A stretch of DNA of 64,000 nt from positions 186,001-250,000 of the forward strand of contig CAIOGO010000010.1 in the NCBI GenBank assembly GCA_903857865.1, in the 5' to 3' direction. The DNA comes from an uncultured bacterium (GTDB taxonomy: Bacteria > Bipolaricaulota > Bipolaricaulia > UBA7950 > UBA9294). Below, piece after piece: positions 56,416 to 64,000 of the stretch. A program made the position numbers and the translations under genes. A model generated the notes under the pieces. That model saw only the letters and a list, made by a program, of their open reading frames with translations. It had not been told where the DNA came from and did not search any database. Within the stretch, counting starts at the first letter, position 1. The number at the start of each line of letters is the position of its first letter.

Positions 56416-56443
56416 AGGCAGCCTCCTAGGGATGCGAGACCGA

Positions 56444-56473
56444 ACGATAAGCAGGACGGGCGGTTGTTGTCAA
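56444..56473 (-). promoter_or_regulatory. promoter of the reductase - oxoamine synthase operon
   Basis: Minus-strand TTGACA (56468-56473), 18-nt spacer, TATCGT (56444-56449). The leader to the ATG at 56415 contains CTAGGAGG. The -35 is perfect. Confidence 0.6.
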
Positions 56474-56525
56474 TGGGATCGAGGTCCGCGACGTGCACCA
56501 ACCCTCGACAGCGCCGCCCTTGTCC

Positions 56526-57059
56526 CTAGACTCGCTCGGCGAGGAGTCGGTCGATCGCTTCTGTGTCAAGGCGACCCTGCTGGCCCCACCCCGCTCTTCC
56601 CTCCGCAACCGCGGGACGCATTCGCATGTAGAGGTCCATGGCATGCGCTTCGAGTTCCTCCGACGGATAGGCCAGCGCAAGCGCAGCGAGTCTCTGTTCG
56701 ACGAGCGGAAGCGCACCCTTGAGTTTCGATTCGAGGTAGCGGCGGACGCTGTTCGGGTCGATCGGCGTGGTCTCGGCCAGGGCCCGCAGTCCCTGCGGCG
56801 TACGCAGACAGGGAATCGTCCGAGCCATGAAGTGGATCGTTTCCGCTCCGAGGACTTCGCGTCTTGTCTCTAGCTCCCGACGATCCTCCGCCGACCGCTC
56901 CTCAAGAATGCCGAGTCGCCTCCCTCTGGAGGCAGCGGTCTGCCCCGCCACGGCGCGTCCAAGCGTCAAGGCTTCGTCGGCGTCGTACCCAAGCCTTCCT
57001 GCAACGACGCTTGCCCACAGAGTCAAGAACGGGGCCCGGTTCACGAGGATCTCGGACAC
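56526..57059 (-). CDS. conserved hypothetical helical protein
   Basis: A 177-residue protein, mostly helical. The segment N-R-A-P-F-L-T-L-W-A near the start, then D-E-A-L-T-L-G-R-A-V-A-G and the R-x-R-R-L-G-I motif (residues about 45-55) recur in a family known from several phyla without assigned function. The GTG at 57059 is chosen because the earlier in-frame GTG leaves no ribosome-site spacing. It is upstream of a NifU-type gene on the same strand but 112 bp away. Confidence 0.6.
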   Translation of the reverse strand: MSEILVNRAPFLTLWASVVAGRLGYDADEALTLGRAVAGQTAASRGRRLGILEERSAEDRRELETRREVLGAETIHFMARTIPCLRTPQGLRALAETTPIDPNSVRRYLESKLKGALPLVEQRLAALALAYPSEELEAHAMDLYMRMRPAVAEGRAGWGQQGRLDTEAIDRLLAERV

Positions 57060-57192
57060 GGCCGTCCCCACCTCCTCATCCCGCTCGGCTCGAGCGCCGG
57101 GTGGCCTTCGCTAGGACACACTGTCGGCACGCGCCTGAGCGAGATCCAGCACAGACAGGGCCTGACCCGCTCAGCGAACGGCATCAGTGGAT

Positions 57193-57414
57193 CTAGACTG
57201 CCTCAACGGCCGTAACCCCTGGGACCTGCTCCCTGACGACGCGTTCGATGCCGTTCTTGAGAGTCATCGTCGACATCGGACAGCCGTGGCACGCGCCCTG
57301 GAGCCGTACGCGCACCACGCCCTGCTCGGTCACTTCCACAAGCTCGACGTCGCCTCCATCCGCAAGCAGCATCGGCCGGACGGCCTCCAGGGCCTCCAGG
57401 ACCTTGTCGTACAT
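57193..57414 (-). CDS. NifU-domain (NfuA-type) Fe-S scaffold protein
   Basis: A 73-residue stand-alone NifU C-terminal domain. The core is D-G-G-D-V-E-L-V-E-V, followed by G-A-C-H-G-C-P-M-S, the C-x-x-C that holds a bridging iron-sulfur cluster. It probably donates clusters to apoproteins. The short length is normal for single-domain Nfu proteins. ATG at 57414 has GGAG about 9 nt upstream. Confidence 0.9.
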   Translation of the reverse strand: MYDKVLEALEAVRPMLLADGGDVELVEVTEQGVVRVRLQGACHGCPMSTMTLKNGIERVVREQVPGVTAVEAV

Positions 57415-57667
57415 GCTCGGTCACTCCTTCCCTTTGACTGCGCAACACAACACGGGAGAGAGTACCCGCAACAGGCCGCGGGCACACGGCCAACAAGGGA
57501 GGGCGTCACGATCATCGCGCGTCGGGGGTCTCGCCGCGCCTGTGCGAGCAAACGAAAACGCGCCGCCCGAGGCGACGCATTACCTTCTATGTACGTCGCG
57601 AAGGCCAAGTATGTCAAGGGCGGACTGCCCGCTGCCCTCGGAGGCGAATCCCCATCGCAGATCTCGA

Positions 57668-57955
57668 CTACGCCAGGTATAGGCAGTGGTAGGCCGAGGG
57701 CACGGTCACCGTGAGGTGAAACGTCTCTCCGGAACCAACCCGAAAGGAGTCGCCCGCTCGATAGACCGCCGCCGTCGTCTCTCCCGGGAGTCGCGCAGCG
57801 AGAGCGCCGTCAATCACGGTCATGATTTCGACCGTCGTTGTGGAGAACTCATACGCCCCTGGACCCATCACGCCAATCGTCGCTCGCCCGTTCTCCCCCT
57901 CAAAACCGATCGACTTGACGCTGCCATGGAAGTACTCGTTGACCTTGAATGCCAT
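57668..57955 (-). CDS. ppnP: pyrimidine/purine nucleoside phosphorylase PpnP
   Basis: A 95-residue cupin-like protein of the YaiE/PpnP (DUF1255) family that phosphorolyses a broad set of nucleosides. The characteristic segments are V-N-E-Y-F-H-G-S-V-K-S-I-G-F, G-V-M-G-P-G-A-Y-E-F, M-T-V-I-D-G and the closing Y-H-C-L-Y. The ATG at 57955 has GAGGGAGGG upstream. With cdd at the other end of the window it fits nucleoside salvage. Confidence 0.92.
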   Translation of the reverse strand: MAFKVNEYFHGSVKSIGFEGENGRATIGVMGPGAYEFSTTTVEIMTVIDGALAARLPGETTAAVYRAGDSFRVGSGETFHLTVTVPSAYHCLYLA

Positions 57956-58478
57956 CGCACCCTCCCTCGATCCGTGCATCGGGCGCACAGTATACGTTGC
58001 CCTCTGTGCGCCCGCCGCGGGCACGGCGGGTGCACTGGCCCACATCACCAAGGTACGCACGCCAAGGCACCGACGAGACCTGGCCGCGGGCCGTTTCTCC
58101 CTTCCCGCGTCGTCCCTCTCGGGTATCTCTGGTCGAGGAGCAGACCCCGTTCATGGGGAGACCGATCATGCCGAAGAGAAACGACGCGTTCATGAGAGAC
58201 TCCGATCTCGATCATCGCCCGTTTGGCGACTCCCACTTCGGCGACGCGGGCCTCCATCGGCGCCGAATGGAGAGGTCGCGCCCGTTCGCTCACGATGCGA
58301 GAGAGGACGCATGTTCCAAGTCCGTCGACCCGCCGCCGTCTCCGACTTCCGCTTTCTATTCGTGGCATGAAGGCTTCTTCGAAGATCTCGCCGTAGATAA
58401 CCCAAGGACAAAGCAGCCCGTTGCTCGGCGGAGGTCGGCACGGCCGGAGAGGTCCGCGGGGGACGGCTGATCCCCACG
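57956..58478. other. 523-bp stretch without a confident gene
   Basis: Several short overlapping frames exist. The best, on the plus strand from an ATG at 58168 to 58470 after a GGGGAG, encodes a 100-residue low-complexity basic product with no recognisable domain. I would not call it a gene. No repeat, hairpin with T tract or RNA motif stands out. Confidence 0.45.
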
Positions 58479-59033
58479 CTATGCGTCGCGTGCCGCGAGA
58501 GCGACGTAGCGGTCGTACGCCGCCTCTTCTGTGGACGGAACCAGGAAATCGTAGATTGCCATGCCGAGACTCGCGATCGCTGAGTACAGCCAATCGTACG
58601 GCGTGATCAGGTTGATCGGGTACACGAACGAAGCGACCCCAGCGGCGAGATTGGCGACTCCCGACAAGATGCGGCCGCGCCGCCCTTCGTCGGCCAATCG
58701 TTCCAAGGCCGACGTGGACTCAGCCTCCGAGGTGCCGGATCGCGCGAACTCTTGTTCCGACGAAGATGGCGACAGGAGAAGCACAACGCCTGGCGCCGCG
58801 ATGACGCCCCCCGCAATGAGGCCGTAGATGCCCAATTCCGTGTCCATCAAGAACAACCCACTCGCGACACCGATGGCCACGCCGACACCCACCATCGCAG
58901 TGCCTGTTGCGATTCGCTCACTGGGCGCGGAATCGGCAAGATCCGCGAGCACGATTTGGGCTGGCCCCGCGTGAGCGCAGGCACTGAGAGCAACAACGAG
59001 CACTCCGGCGGTCAGCAGTCTTCTGATCGTCAC
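58479..59033 (-). CDS. predicted lipoprotein with membrane-like segments, unknown
   Basis: A 184-residue protein starting with a signal that ends in the lipobox L-S-A-C, so Cys19 or thereabouts would be acylated. The mature part has two glycine-rich hydrophobic stretches (about 45-70 and 75-90) and a third near 135-165, perhaps membrane-embedded. No family is recognised. GTG at 59033 follows a run of G. It is divergent from the coiled-coil membrane protein at 59200. Confidence 0.6.
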   Translation of the reverse strand: MTIRRLLTAGVLVVALSACAHAGPAQIVLADLADSAPSERIATGTAMVGVGVAIGVASGLFLMDTELGIYGLIAGGVIAAPGVVLLLSPSSSEQEFARSGTSEAESTSALERLADEGRRGRILSGVANLAAGVASFVYPINLITPYDWLYSAIASLGMAIYDFLVPSTEEAAYDRYVALAARDA

Positions 59034-59199
59034 AGAATCCCCCCCTCTCTCCACAGTACGTACAGGCGCACGGACGACAACACGAACAAGAGCGCTCGTA
59101 CCTGCGCCATTTCGCCCGCGCGCTCTCTCATCGAGGGCAACCCTGGAGTTGAATTCCAGGCCCGGTCCGGCTATTGTGACACGGGTTACGCCTAAGGCT

Positions 59200-60057
59200 A
59201 TGACGAAGAGGACATCGGGTTCGAGCGGACAGATGGAGCGCGCTTCGACGAGGGCTGAACTTCAGCGAATCGAGGAGCGCCGACACGTCGAGAGTGTGAT
59301 TCGCAATGCGCGGCGCGTCCGCCTCCCAAAGAAGAGGACGGCGCTTGCCAAGCAGGACGATCCCGTGAAGGTCGCGAGGACCGCTCCGGCGCAGGAGCCG
59401 CGTCCTCTGACTCCGGCCGAGCAAGAACGCATGGAGGAGCGCCGGCACGTCGAGTCCGTGATGCGCAATGCTCGCCGGTCCCGACTTCGACTTCGGAAGA
59501 AGCCAGCGACTGTGCGCTCCGGCGGTGGGGGAGCTGTGGCAGGAAGCGTCGAGACATCATCCGGATCTTCCGCACGGGGGTCCATGATTAGACCGCTTGC
59601 GACGGCACTCGGAGTCGTGGCTCTCGTGCTCGGATGCGCTCTGCTTGGCCTGACCCTTAAGTCAGTATTCCAGCACGATCGGCTCGCCGAGGGCCTTGCC
59701 TCGTTGCGCGAGGAGACGTCTCTTCTCAAGGGCCAACAGCAGGAGTCCTTGGACAGGATCGAGCAAGCTCTTGTCCAATTCGCGGCTACTGAGGACAGGG
59801 TCGAGGCGAGGCTGCAGGCGGTCACAGACAGTCAAGGGAAGCTCGAATCGAAGGTCGGTGCCCTGGAGGCCGGCCAAGCGGCAGAGGTTGCTCAGTGGCA
59901 GGAGGACGTCTCGGGCATAGAGAAGGCAACGCGTGAGGGCTTCGCTGGAGTCGCCGCACGGCTGGACAGCGAAGAAGCGCTCGCCGCATCAGTCGAGAAG
60001 CTCCTTCCCTTGCTACAACAGCCGTCCGACTCGACCATCCCGGTCCAGACGCCGTAA
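59200..60057 (+). CDS. membrane-anchored coiled-coil protein with duplicated basic motif
   Basis: A 285-residue protein. The cytoplasmic N-terminal part contains the same motif twice, E-E-R-R-H-V-E-S-V-[IM]-R-N-A-R-R, about 60 residues apart, each followed by a basic R-L-P-K-K or R-L-R-K-K stretch. A single transmembrane helix (about 128-154) follows, and the rest (about 160-270) is a long coiled coil rich in E, Q and A. Such topology suits a cell-envelope or chromosome tether. The duplicated basic motif is unknown to me and may bind DNA or acidic lipid. Confidence 0.62.
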   Translation: MTKRTSGSSGQMERASTRAELQRIEERRHVESVIRNARRVRLPKKRTALAKQDDPVKVARTAPAQEPRPLTPAEQERMEERRHVESVMRNARRSRLRLRKKPATVRSGGGGAVAGSVETSSGSSARGSMIRPLATALGVVALVLGCALLGLTLKSVFQHDRLAEGLASLREETSLLKGQQQESLDRIEQALVQFAATEDRVEARLQAVTDSQGKLESKVGALEAGQAAEVAQWQEDVSGIEKATREGFAGVAARLDSEEALAASVEKLLPLLQQPSDSTIPVQTP

Positions 60058-60329
60058 GAGACGACCCCAGCATCATAGGGTCCGCCATCCGCGTGGGGTC
60101 CCATTCGTGTCCCTGTCTACGACAAGAGCGAAGCCGTGAAGGAATCTCTCCCACCGAAAAGTTCTCGCTACCCTCTCGCACCTGCACGGGACTGAAACTG
60201 GAGGACACTAGCGAAGCTTGGCCTGCATCCTCTCCGCGGTGGCCCCGATTCGTCCCCTTCTCAGCTCAGCTGGCTGGCTCCGTGTTCTGGCGCCTCTTCG
60301 TCGTCCGCACGTGGCTTCGCGAAGATGGG

Positions 60330-61790
60330 CTACGGCTTGAGAATTGGCTTCGCGTCAACCGGGAGGCGAGTGTCAAGCGTGGCACGCCCTCCTGTCGCCC
60401 AGGCAAAGGGCGCGTACTGGTCGAACTCCTCGGGCGAATTCCAGCTCATGAGGTGGTAGGAGAGGAGCGAGTAGTACACGTACTCGGCGTCGGTGAACGG
60501 GTCATCTTGCACGACGATGAACGCCCCTGAGAAGGCTTTCTGACTCTCATCGAAGGTGGGAGAACGTACCCCGCCGTGCGCCGCGATGATGTCCTCTATG
60601 GTCACAGTCTGCACGGATGCAGCGGCGATTCGCTCCGAGTTCGTAAGGTCCGGCTCTGACAGGATGTGCATCGGAGGAACGTCCTCCGCGGGGACGAGGC
60701 CCATGATGTAGAGCTCCAACGGAGCGTAGGGTTCGTTCTCGGCAACGGGCACCAGCCTCCATGTACCATCCCCATTCGAGGCAAGGCGGCCCACCACTCC
60801 ATCCTCCGAGATACAGTAGGACGCCAACTGTCCGCCGACGTCGCTCTGCGGATTCCAGACGAGAGATCCAAGACCGGCAGACTGCGCGAGGCCGCAGGGG
60901 ACTCCAATGTCGATCCCCCAGACGTTCAGGACCTCCGAATCCAAGAGGTCGATCGACCCAAACGGTTGGACGACGACTCCGCGCAGGCGTCCCGCCGAGC
61001 CGCACGAGGCCGCGTCGTTGTACATTGTAACGCCGATGTGTTCTACATTGTTCGCGGTCCGGAGGGTCTGAGACGAAGTCTCCTTGAACCCGTCGGAAGA
61101 GAACATCGTCCTCCCGGACATGACGATCGCGAGATCGAACGCGTCGGGAAAGATAGAATAGAACGCTCTCAACGCTGCACGGGAGGCAGCACGCGGATCC
61201 GTGGACGAGACGGGGTACCCATCGAACATAGCGCAATCGATATCCTGAAGGAAGAAAGCGTAGCTGGTAGCCGATAGGCCGCTGTCGAAGTACACCACCT
61301 CGGCCTTCCCGCGGTATCGCGGCGCTGCAAACCCGATACGAATCGGCCTCTCATCGATCAGCGTGGTGCCGTTAGCGAGTGTCGCCTCAACAGTGCCCAA
61401 CCAGCTTCCGATCGTCCCTCCGTACTTGAGGGAGAGTCCCGTGTGGCAGTAGGGGCACGCACCGGCCAGTGTGAAGGCGAAATCGCCGGCGAGAGGGTCG
61501 CCGTGCGTGCCATCGTCGTAGAGCGTGAACGTCTCGTTCGGTCCGACGATACGAACACCCACGACGTCGGTGCGTCCCACAATGTGTGCTTCGATCGTCG
61601 TGGTCGAGTCCCTCACGCCGCACCAGATGACGGAGGGGCTGACTCGTGTCCACACGTTCTCAGACGGCAGGATGCCGTTCGGGTCGTCCGCGCCAAGACC
61701 GAGGGACGACGTAAGAACGAACGCCGCCACGAGCAGGACGCGGCACGGCCGGAACCTGCCGCCCGCCCGCATGTTCTGCTGACCGCACAT
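60330..61790 (-). CDS. secreted protein of unknown function
   Basis: A 486-residue exported protein with a signal peptide ending near S-S-L-G-L-G-A-D-D. A beta-sandwich-like first part (to about residue 165) carries D-D-G-T-H-G-D-P-L-A-G-D-F-A-F-T, typical of Ig/choice-of-anchor-type X-repeat domains. A larger second part, with Y-S-I-F-P-D-A-F-D-L and E-L-Y-I-M-G-L, looks like a peptidase-associated or metalloprotease-like domain, but I see no H-E-x-x-H. A TACAAT box only 6 nt before the ATG at 61790 favours this start and a leaderless mRNA. An ATG 18 nt further is an alternative. Confidence 0.65.
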   Translation of the reverse strand: MCGQQNMRAGGRFRPCRVLLVAAFVLTSSLGLGADDPNGILPSENVWTRVSPSVIWCGVRDSTTTIEAHIVGRTDVVGVRIVGPNETFTLYDDGTHGDPLAGDFAFTLAGACPYCHTGLSLKYGGTIGSWLGTVEATLANGTTLIDERPIRIGFAAPRYRGKAEVVYFDSGLSATSYAFFLQDIDCAMFDGYPVSSTDPRAASRAALRAFYSIFPDAFDLAIVMSGRTMFSSDGFKETSSQTLRTANNVEHIGVTMYNDAASCGSAGRLRGVVVQPFGSIDLLDSEVLNVWGIDIGVPCGLAQSAGLGSLVWNPQSDVGGQLASYCISEDGVVGRLASNGDGTWRLVPVAENEPYAPLELYIMGLVPAEDVPPMHILSEPDLTNSERIAAASVQTVTIEDIIAAHGGVRSPTFDESQKAFSGAFIVVQDDPFTDAEYVYYSLLSYHLMSWNSPEEFDQYAPFAWATGGRATLDTRLPVDAKPILKP

Positions 61791-61876
61791 GGCTCGATTG
61801 TAGCCGCGCTCTCGACGCCGGACCACGATCCGCTGGTCTTCAGAGACGGCGCAGAGCCATCCAGGCTCGGAGTGGC

Positions 61877-62374
61877 CTACCCAGCCAACCGTGCGGAAAG
61901 GTCGCTTGCCCAAGCGCGGATCTCGTTCCACCTGCGATAGTCGCCTGGCACAGCCTTCATGAGACGCATGAGAAACCGGACGGGGAAAGGCATCCTCCGT
62001 AGGTTGACCGCGCCGGCAAAGGATCCCCTAGCGACGCAACTCAACCCTCGCTCGAGAGGGAGAAGAGCCATTTCGGCCTGCCGATGGTTCTCCTCCGTGT
62101 CGTCGCGGAGATTGCCGGCCACAGCGAACAAGGCAACTCGCTTCGAGGCGAGTTCGCCTCTGTACTTCGCGACATAGCGTTGCAGATCGCCCAATACGTG
62201 GCCAGCATGAACGGCGCCTCCTGCAACGATGACCGCGTAGTTCCGCGGGCTTGGCATCTCGCGGGCAGCCCACACAACGACATCGTGACCCGACTCACGA
62301 AGGACGTCGCCGATGCTCTCCGCGACTTCAGCCGTCGAGCCGTAACGGCTCGCATGGACTATGAGGATCTTCAC
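61877..62374 (-). CDS. flavodoxin-domain protein (HemG-like)
   Basis: A 165-residue flavodoxin-fold protein. The FMN-phosphate loop is H-A-S-R-Y-G-S-T-A-E-V-A-E, with a second strand V-A-G-G-A-V-H-A-G-H and K-R-V-A-L-F-A-V-A-G-N. This resembles menaquinone-dependent protoporphyrinogen oxidase HemG or a small flavodoxin. No other haem-biosynthesis gene is nearby, so the electron-transfer partner is unknown. The GTG at 62374 has GGAGG about 10 nt upstream. Confidence 0.82.
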   Translation of the reverse strand: MKILIVHASRYGSTAEVAESIGDVLRESGHDVVVWAAREMPSPRNYAVIVAGGAVHAGHVLGDLQRYVAKYRGELASKRVALFAVAGNLRDDTEENHRQAEMALLPLERGLSCVARGSFAGAVNLRRMPFPVRFLMRLMKAVPGDYRRWNEIRAWASDLSARLAG

Positions 62375-62958
62375 ATACCATCGACCTCCCCCACCCCATC
62401 TCTGGAAGGAACGTCCCATTGTCTGGGGTCTCGCAGTCCCCGTCAAAGAGAGACGCCCGGGAGTCTGCATGCTCCGTATCGCTCTACAAAGAGCGCGCTC
62501 CGCCTGACCGTGCTGGAGCCGGACACTCGGCACGGACAATCCCGAGCTGAGTATGCGCCGGATGCACCGCATCTGGGCCACACATCGCAGGACGATCTCT
62601 GGCAACAGCTAAGGACGTCAACCGAACCCTCGCTTTGCCGCAGTGCGGACCCTGAGAAGAACAGCGTGACTTGGCTCGCGTCGCGACGTTCGCGAGGCAG
62701 TGGAGTGTGTTCGTCGACTCGGCGCACTATGGAAGCGGCGCGGGAAGCTCGCTATCCGTGCCGCTACAGGCATCCGGAATTCGAAGCCCTCGAACTCTTC
62801 TCCCGGCGGCCCGAGACGCTTATCATCTCTGCGAGGAGATCAGCGGGTTCTGCGCTCTCACGAATCCTGGACGATGGAGGGTTCGCCGATCCGACAGCGA
62901 CTCCAACGGGTGCGCTCGCTTGACTCGCTCCGTCCGCCACACCGAGGGTGGAGCTCCC
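62375..62958. other. 584-bp stretch without a confident gene
   Basis: Between the flavodoxin gene and the elongation factor G stop. Frames on both strands are broken or poor in recognisable motifs. I see neither repeats nor an RNA-like fold. Confidence 0.45.
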
Positions 62959-64000
62959 TTACTTCTTGCCTGCGGCGCGCCGATCCTCGACGATCTGCTC
63001 GGCAATCGAGTAGGGCACGGTTTCGTAGTGCTCGAATTGCATGGTAAACGTGCCACGACCGCTTGTCAGGCTCCGCACCTCCGAGGCGTAGCCGAACATC
63101 TCCGCAAGCGGAACCATGGCTCGCAGGATCACCGCATTCGCTCGGGACTCCATGCCGACGATGCGCCCCCGTTTGCTGCACAGGTTGCCGGTGATCGGGC
63201 CCGTGTACTCCTCGGGAGCCGTGACCTCGACGTTCATGAGTGGCTCGAGCAGCTCGAGGCCCGCGGCACGGCAAGCCTCGCGGAACCCCATGCGTCCGCA
63301 CGTGCGGAAGGCCTGCTCGGAGGAGTCAACCTCATGCATGGATCCGTCTTCGACGGTGACAAGAATGTCGACCATCGGGAACCCAGCGTACGGGCCTGCG
63401 GCCATTTCCTCGACGATGCCGCGCTGGATGGCAGCCAGGTACTCACGGGTGATCCTCCCGCCGGTCACCGTGTCCTCAAATTGGAATCCGGAGCCGGGAG
63501 CTGTCGGCTCAATGCGGAAGACCATGTGCGCGTACTGGCCGCGCCCACCGGTCTGCTTCACATGCTTGTACTCATGGTCGACCGGAGCCAGGATCGTTTC
63601 GCGATACGCAACCTGCGGCCTATCGGAGATCACGCCCACCCCGAACTCCCTGCGTAGGCGGTCGACGATGATTTCGAGGTGGAGCTCTCCCATTCCAGAG
63701 ATGATGACCTCGCTGGTTTCCTGGTTCGCACGAACAACGAAGGTTGGATCTTCCTCCGCCAACCGGTGCAGCGCGTGTGAAAGCTTGTCACGGTCATCGC
63801 GAGACTCGGCCCTCACGGCCACACCGATAACGGGGGCCGGAAACTCAATCGACTCAAGCACAATACGATGGTTCGGGCTGCAGAGAGTGTGCCCCGTCAG
63901 CGTCTCGGCAAGACCGACCACGGCGCCGACCTCGCCGGCGCGGAGAACGTCGAGGGGTTCGCGATCGTTCGCGTGCATCTCGAACAGCCGTCCCACACGC
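62959..64000 (-). CDS. fusA: elongation factor G, C-terminal part (truncated by window edge)
   Basis: The C-terminal half of EF-G, the translocase GTPase. Visible are the end of domain II (A-G-E-V-G-A-V-V-G-L), domain III (F-V-V-R-A-N-Q-E-T-S-E-V-I-I-S-G-M-G-E-L-H-L-E-I), domain IV (Q-T-G-G-R-G-Q-Y-A-H) and domain V (G-R-G-T-F-T-M-Q-F-E-H-Y). The GTPase domain lies beyond base 64000. The sequence near the end, V-P-Y-S-I-A-E-Q-I-V-E, is slightly divergent from the usual V-P.N-V-A-E-E-I. A second EF-G-like copy elsewhere cannot be excluded. Confidence 0.93.
   Translation of the reverse strand, partial: RVGRLFEMHANDREPLDVLRAGEVGAVVGLAETLTGHTLCSPNHRIVLESIEFPAPVIGVAVRAESRDDRDKLSHALHRLAEEDPTFVVRANQETSEVIISGMGELHLEIIVDRLRREFGVGVISDRPQVAYRETILAPVDHEYKHVKQTGGRGQYAHMVFRIEPTAPGSGFQFEDTVTGGRITREYLAAIQRGIVEEMAAGPYAGFPMVDILVTVEDGSMHEVDSSEQAFRTCGRMGFREACRAAGLELLEPLMNVEVTAPEEYTGPITGNLCSKRGRIVGMESRANAVILRAMVPLAEMFGYASEVRSLTSGRGTFTMQFEHYETVPYSIAEQIVEDRRAAGKK

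Noticed and set aside
58168-58470. Small basic plus-strand protein
   Set aside because: Low complexity, weaker codon bias than neighbours, no domain; a ribosome-like GGGGAG alone is not enough.
1-64000. Mobile elements, prophage or defence islands
   Set aside because: No transposase, integrase, terminal inverted repeats, restriction or toxin-antitoxin pair could be recognised.

Overview
The window is a dense, GC-rich bacterial chromosome segment with about 60 genes on both strands, many ATGA or TGATG overlaps, and two convergent pairs whose stop codons overlap. I see no rRNA, tRNA, transposase, integrase, phage gene or CRISPR array. Gene content suggests an uncultured, probably anaerobic organism that handles acyl-CoA and one-carbon units: AMP-forming and ADP-forming acyl-CoA synthetases, an SHMT-GcvT fusion and a DRTGG-domain protein. 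It also has many secreted beta-rich proteins. A lineage such as Candidatus Bipolaricaulota would fit, but this is inference from gene content only. Recurrent promoter signals are a TACCCT -10 box 29-30 nt before start codons (rpsF, asnS, the ArsR gene and the gene at 48556) and leaderless-type promoters with a TAnnnT box 5-8 nt before the start codon.

Layout. 1-2.9 kb: acyl-CoA synthetase, secreted protein and cytidine deaminase on the minus strand. 2.9-5.3 kb: unknown gene, yigZ, ruvA and ruvX overlapping in series. 5.3-6.7 kb: a small ribbon-helix-helix protein and prfB with a complete programmed +1 frameshift site. 6.9-15.8 kb: small membrane/DUF genes, a Cys-rich PKD protein, rsmI, a YkuK-type protein, a two-component system, a BioD/DRTGG protein, OsmC, an ArsR-glutaredoxin pair and a P-loop kinase. 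15.9-24.4 kb: a three-gene set (beta-helix/OpuAC-like fusion, degenerate GGDEF protein, subtilase) and three secreted beta-sandwich proteins. 24.4-30.4 kb: the most unusual operon, an ECF-type importer whose extracytoplasmic parts carry five copies of a sulfite-oxidase/molybdopterin-fold domain, headed by an XRE-TOBE regulator with its own palindromic operator.

30.5-36.3 kb: asnS, ADP-forming acetyl-CoA synthetase, DUF5317, an HD-GYP protein and a perfect 165-bp tandem array encoding the same 45-residue membrane peptide three times, with only synonymous differences. 36.5-42.1 kb: rpsF-ssb-rpsR, a MobA-like unknown and the SHMT/YgfZ-like/GcvT fusion. 42.1-54.2 kb: regulators, a PPP phosphatase, a frameshifted M29 aminopeptidase, an M20 amidohydrolase, a LysW-like protein, CorA, YdcZ, hemolysin III, YchF, a glutamine amidotransferase and several unknowns. 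54.3-56.4 kb: a serine-palmitoyltransferase-like enzyme with a short-chain reductase, suggesting sphingolipid-type chemistry. 56.5-64 kb: NifU-domain protein, nucleoside phosphorylase PpnP, envelope proteins, a flavodoxin and the C-terminal part of elongation factor G, which runs off the window.

Two places look most likely to hold undescribed biology: the ECF/molybdopterin-fold/TOBE operon (24445-30417) and the triplicated membrane-peptide array with its own promoter and 5' hairpin (35841-36401).
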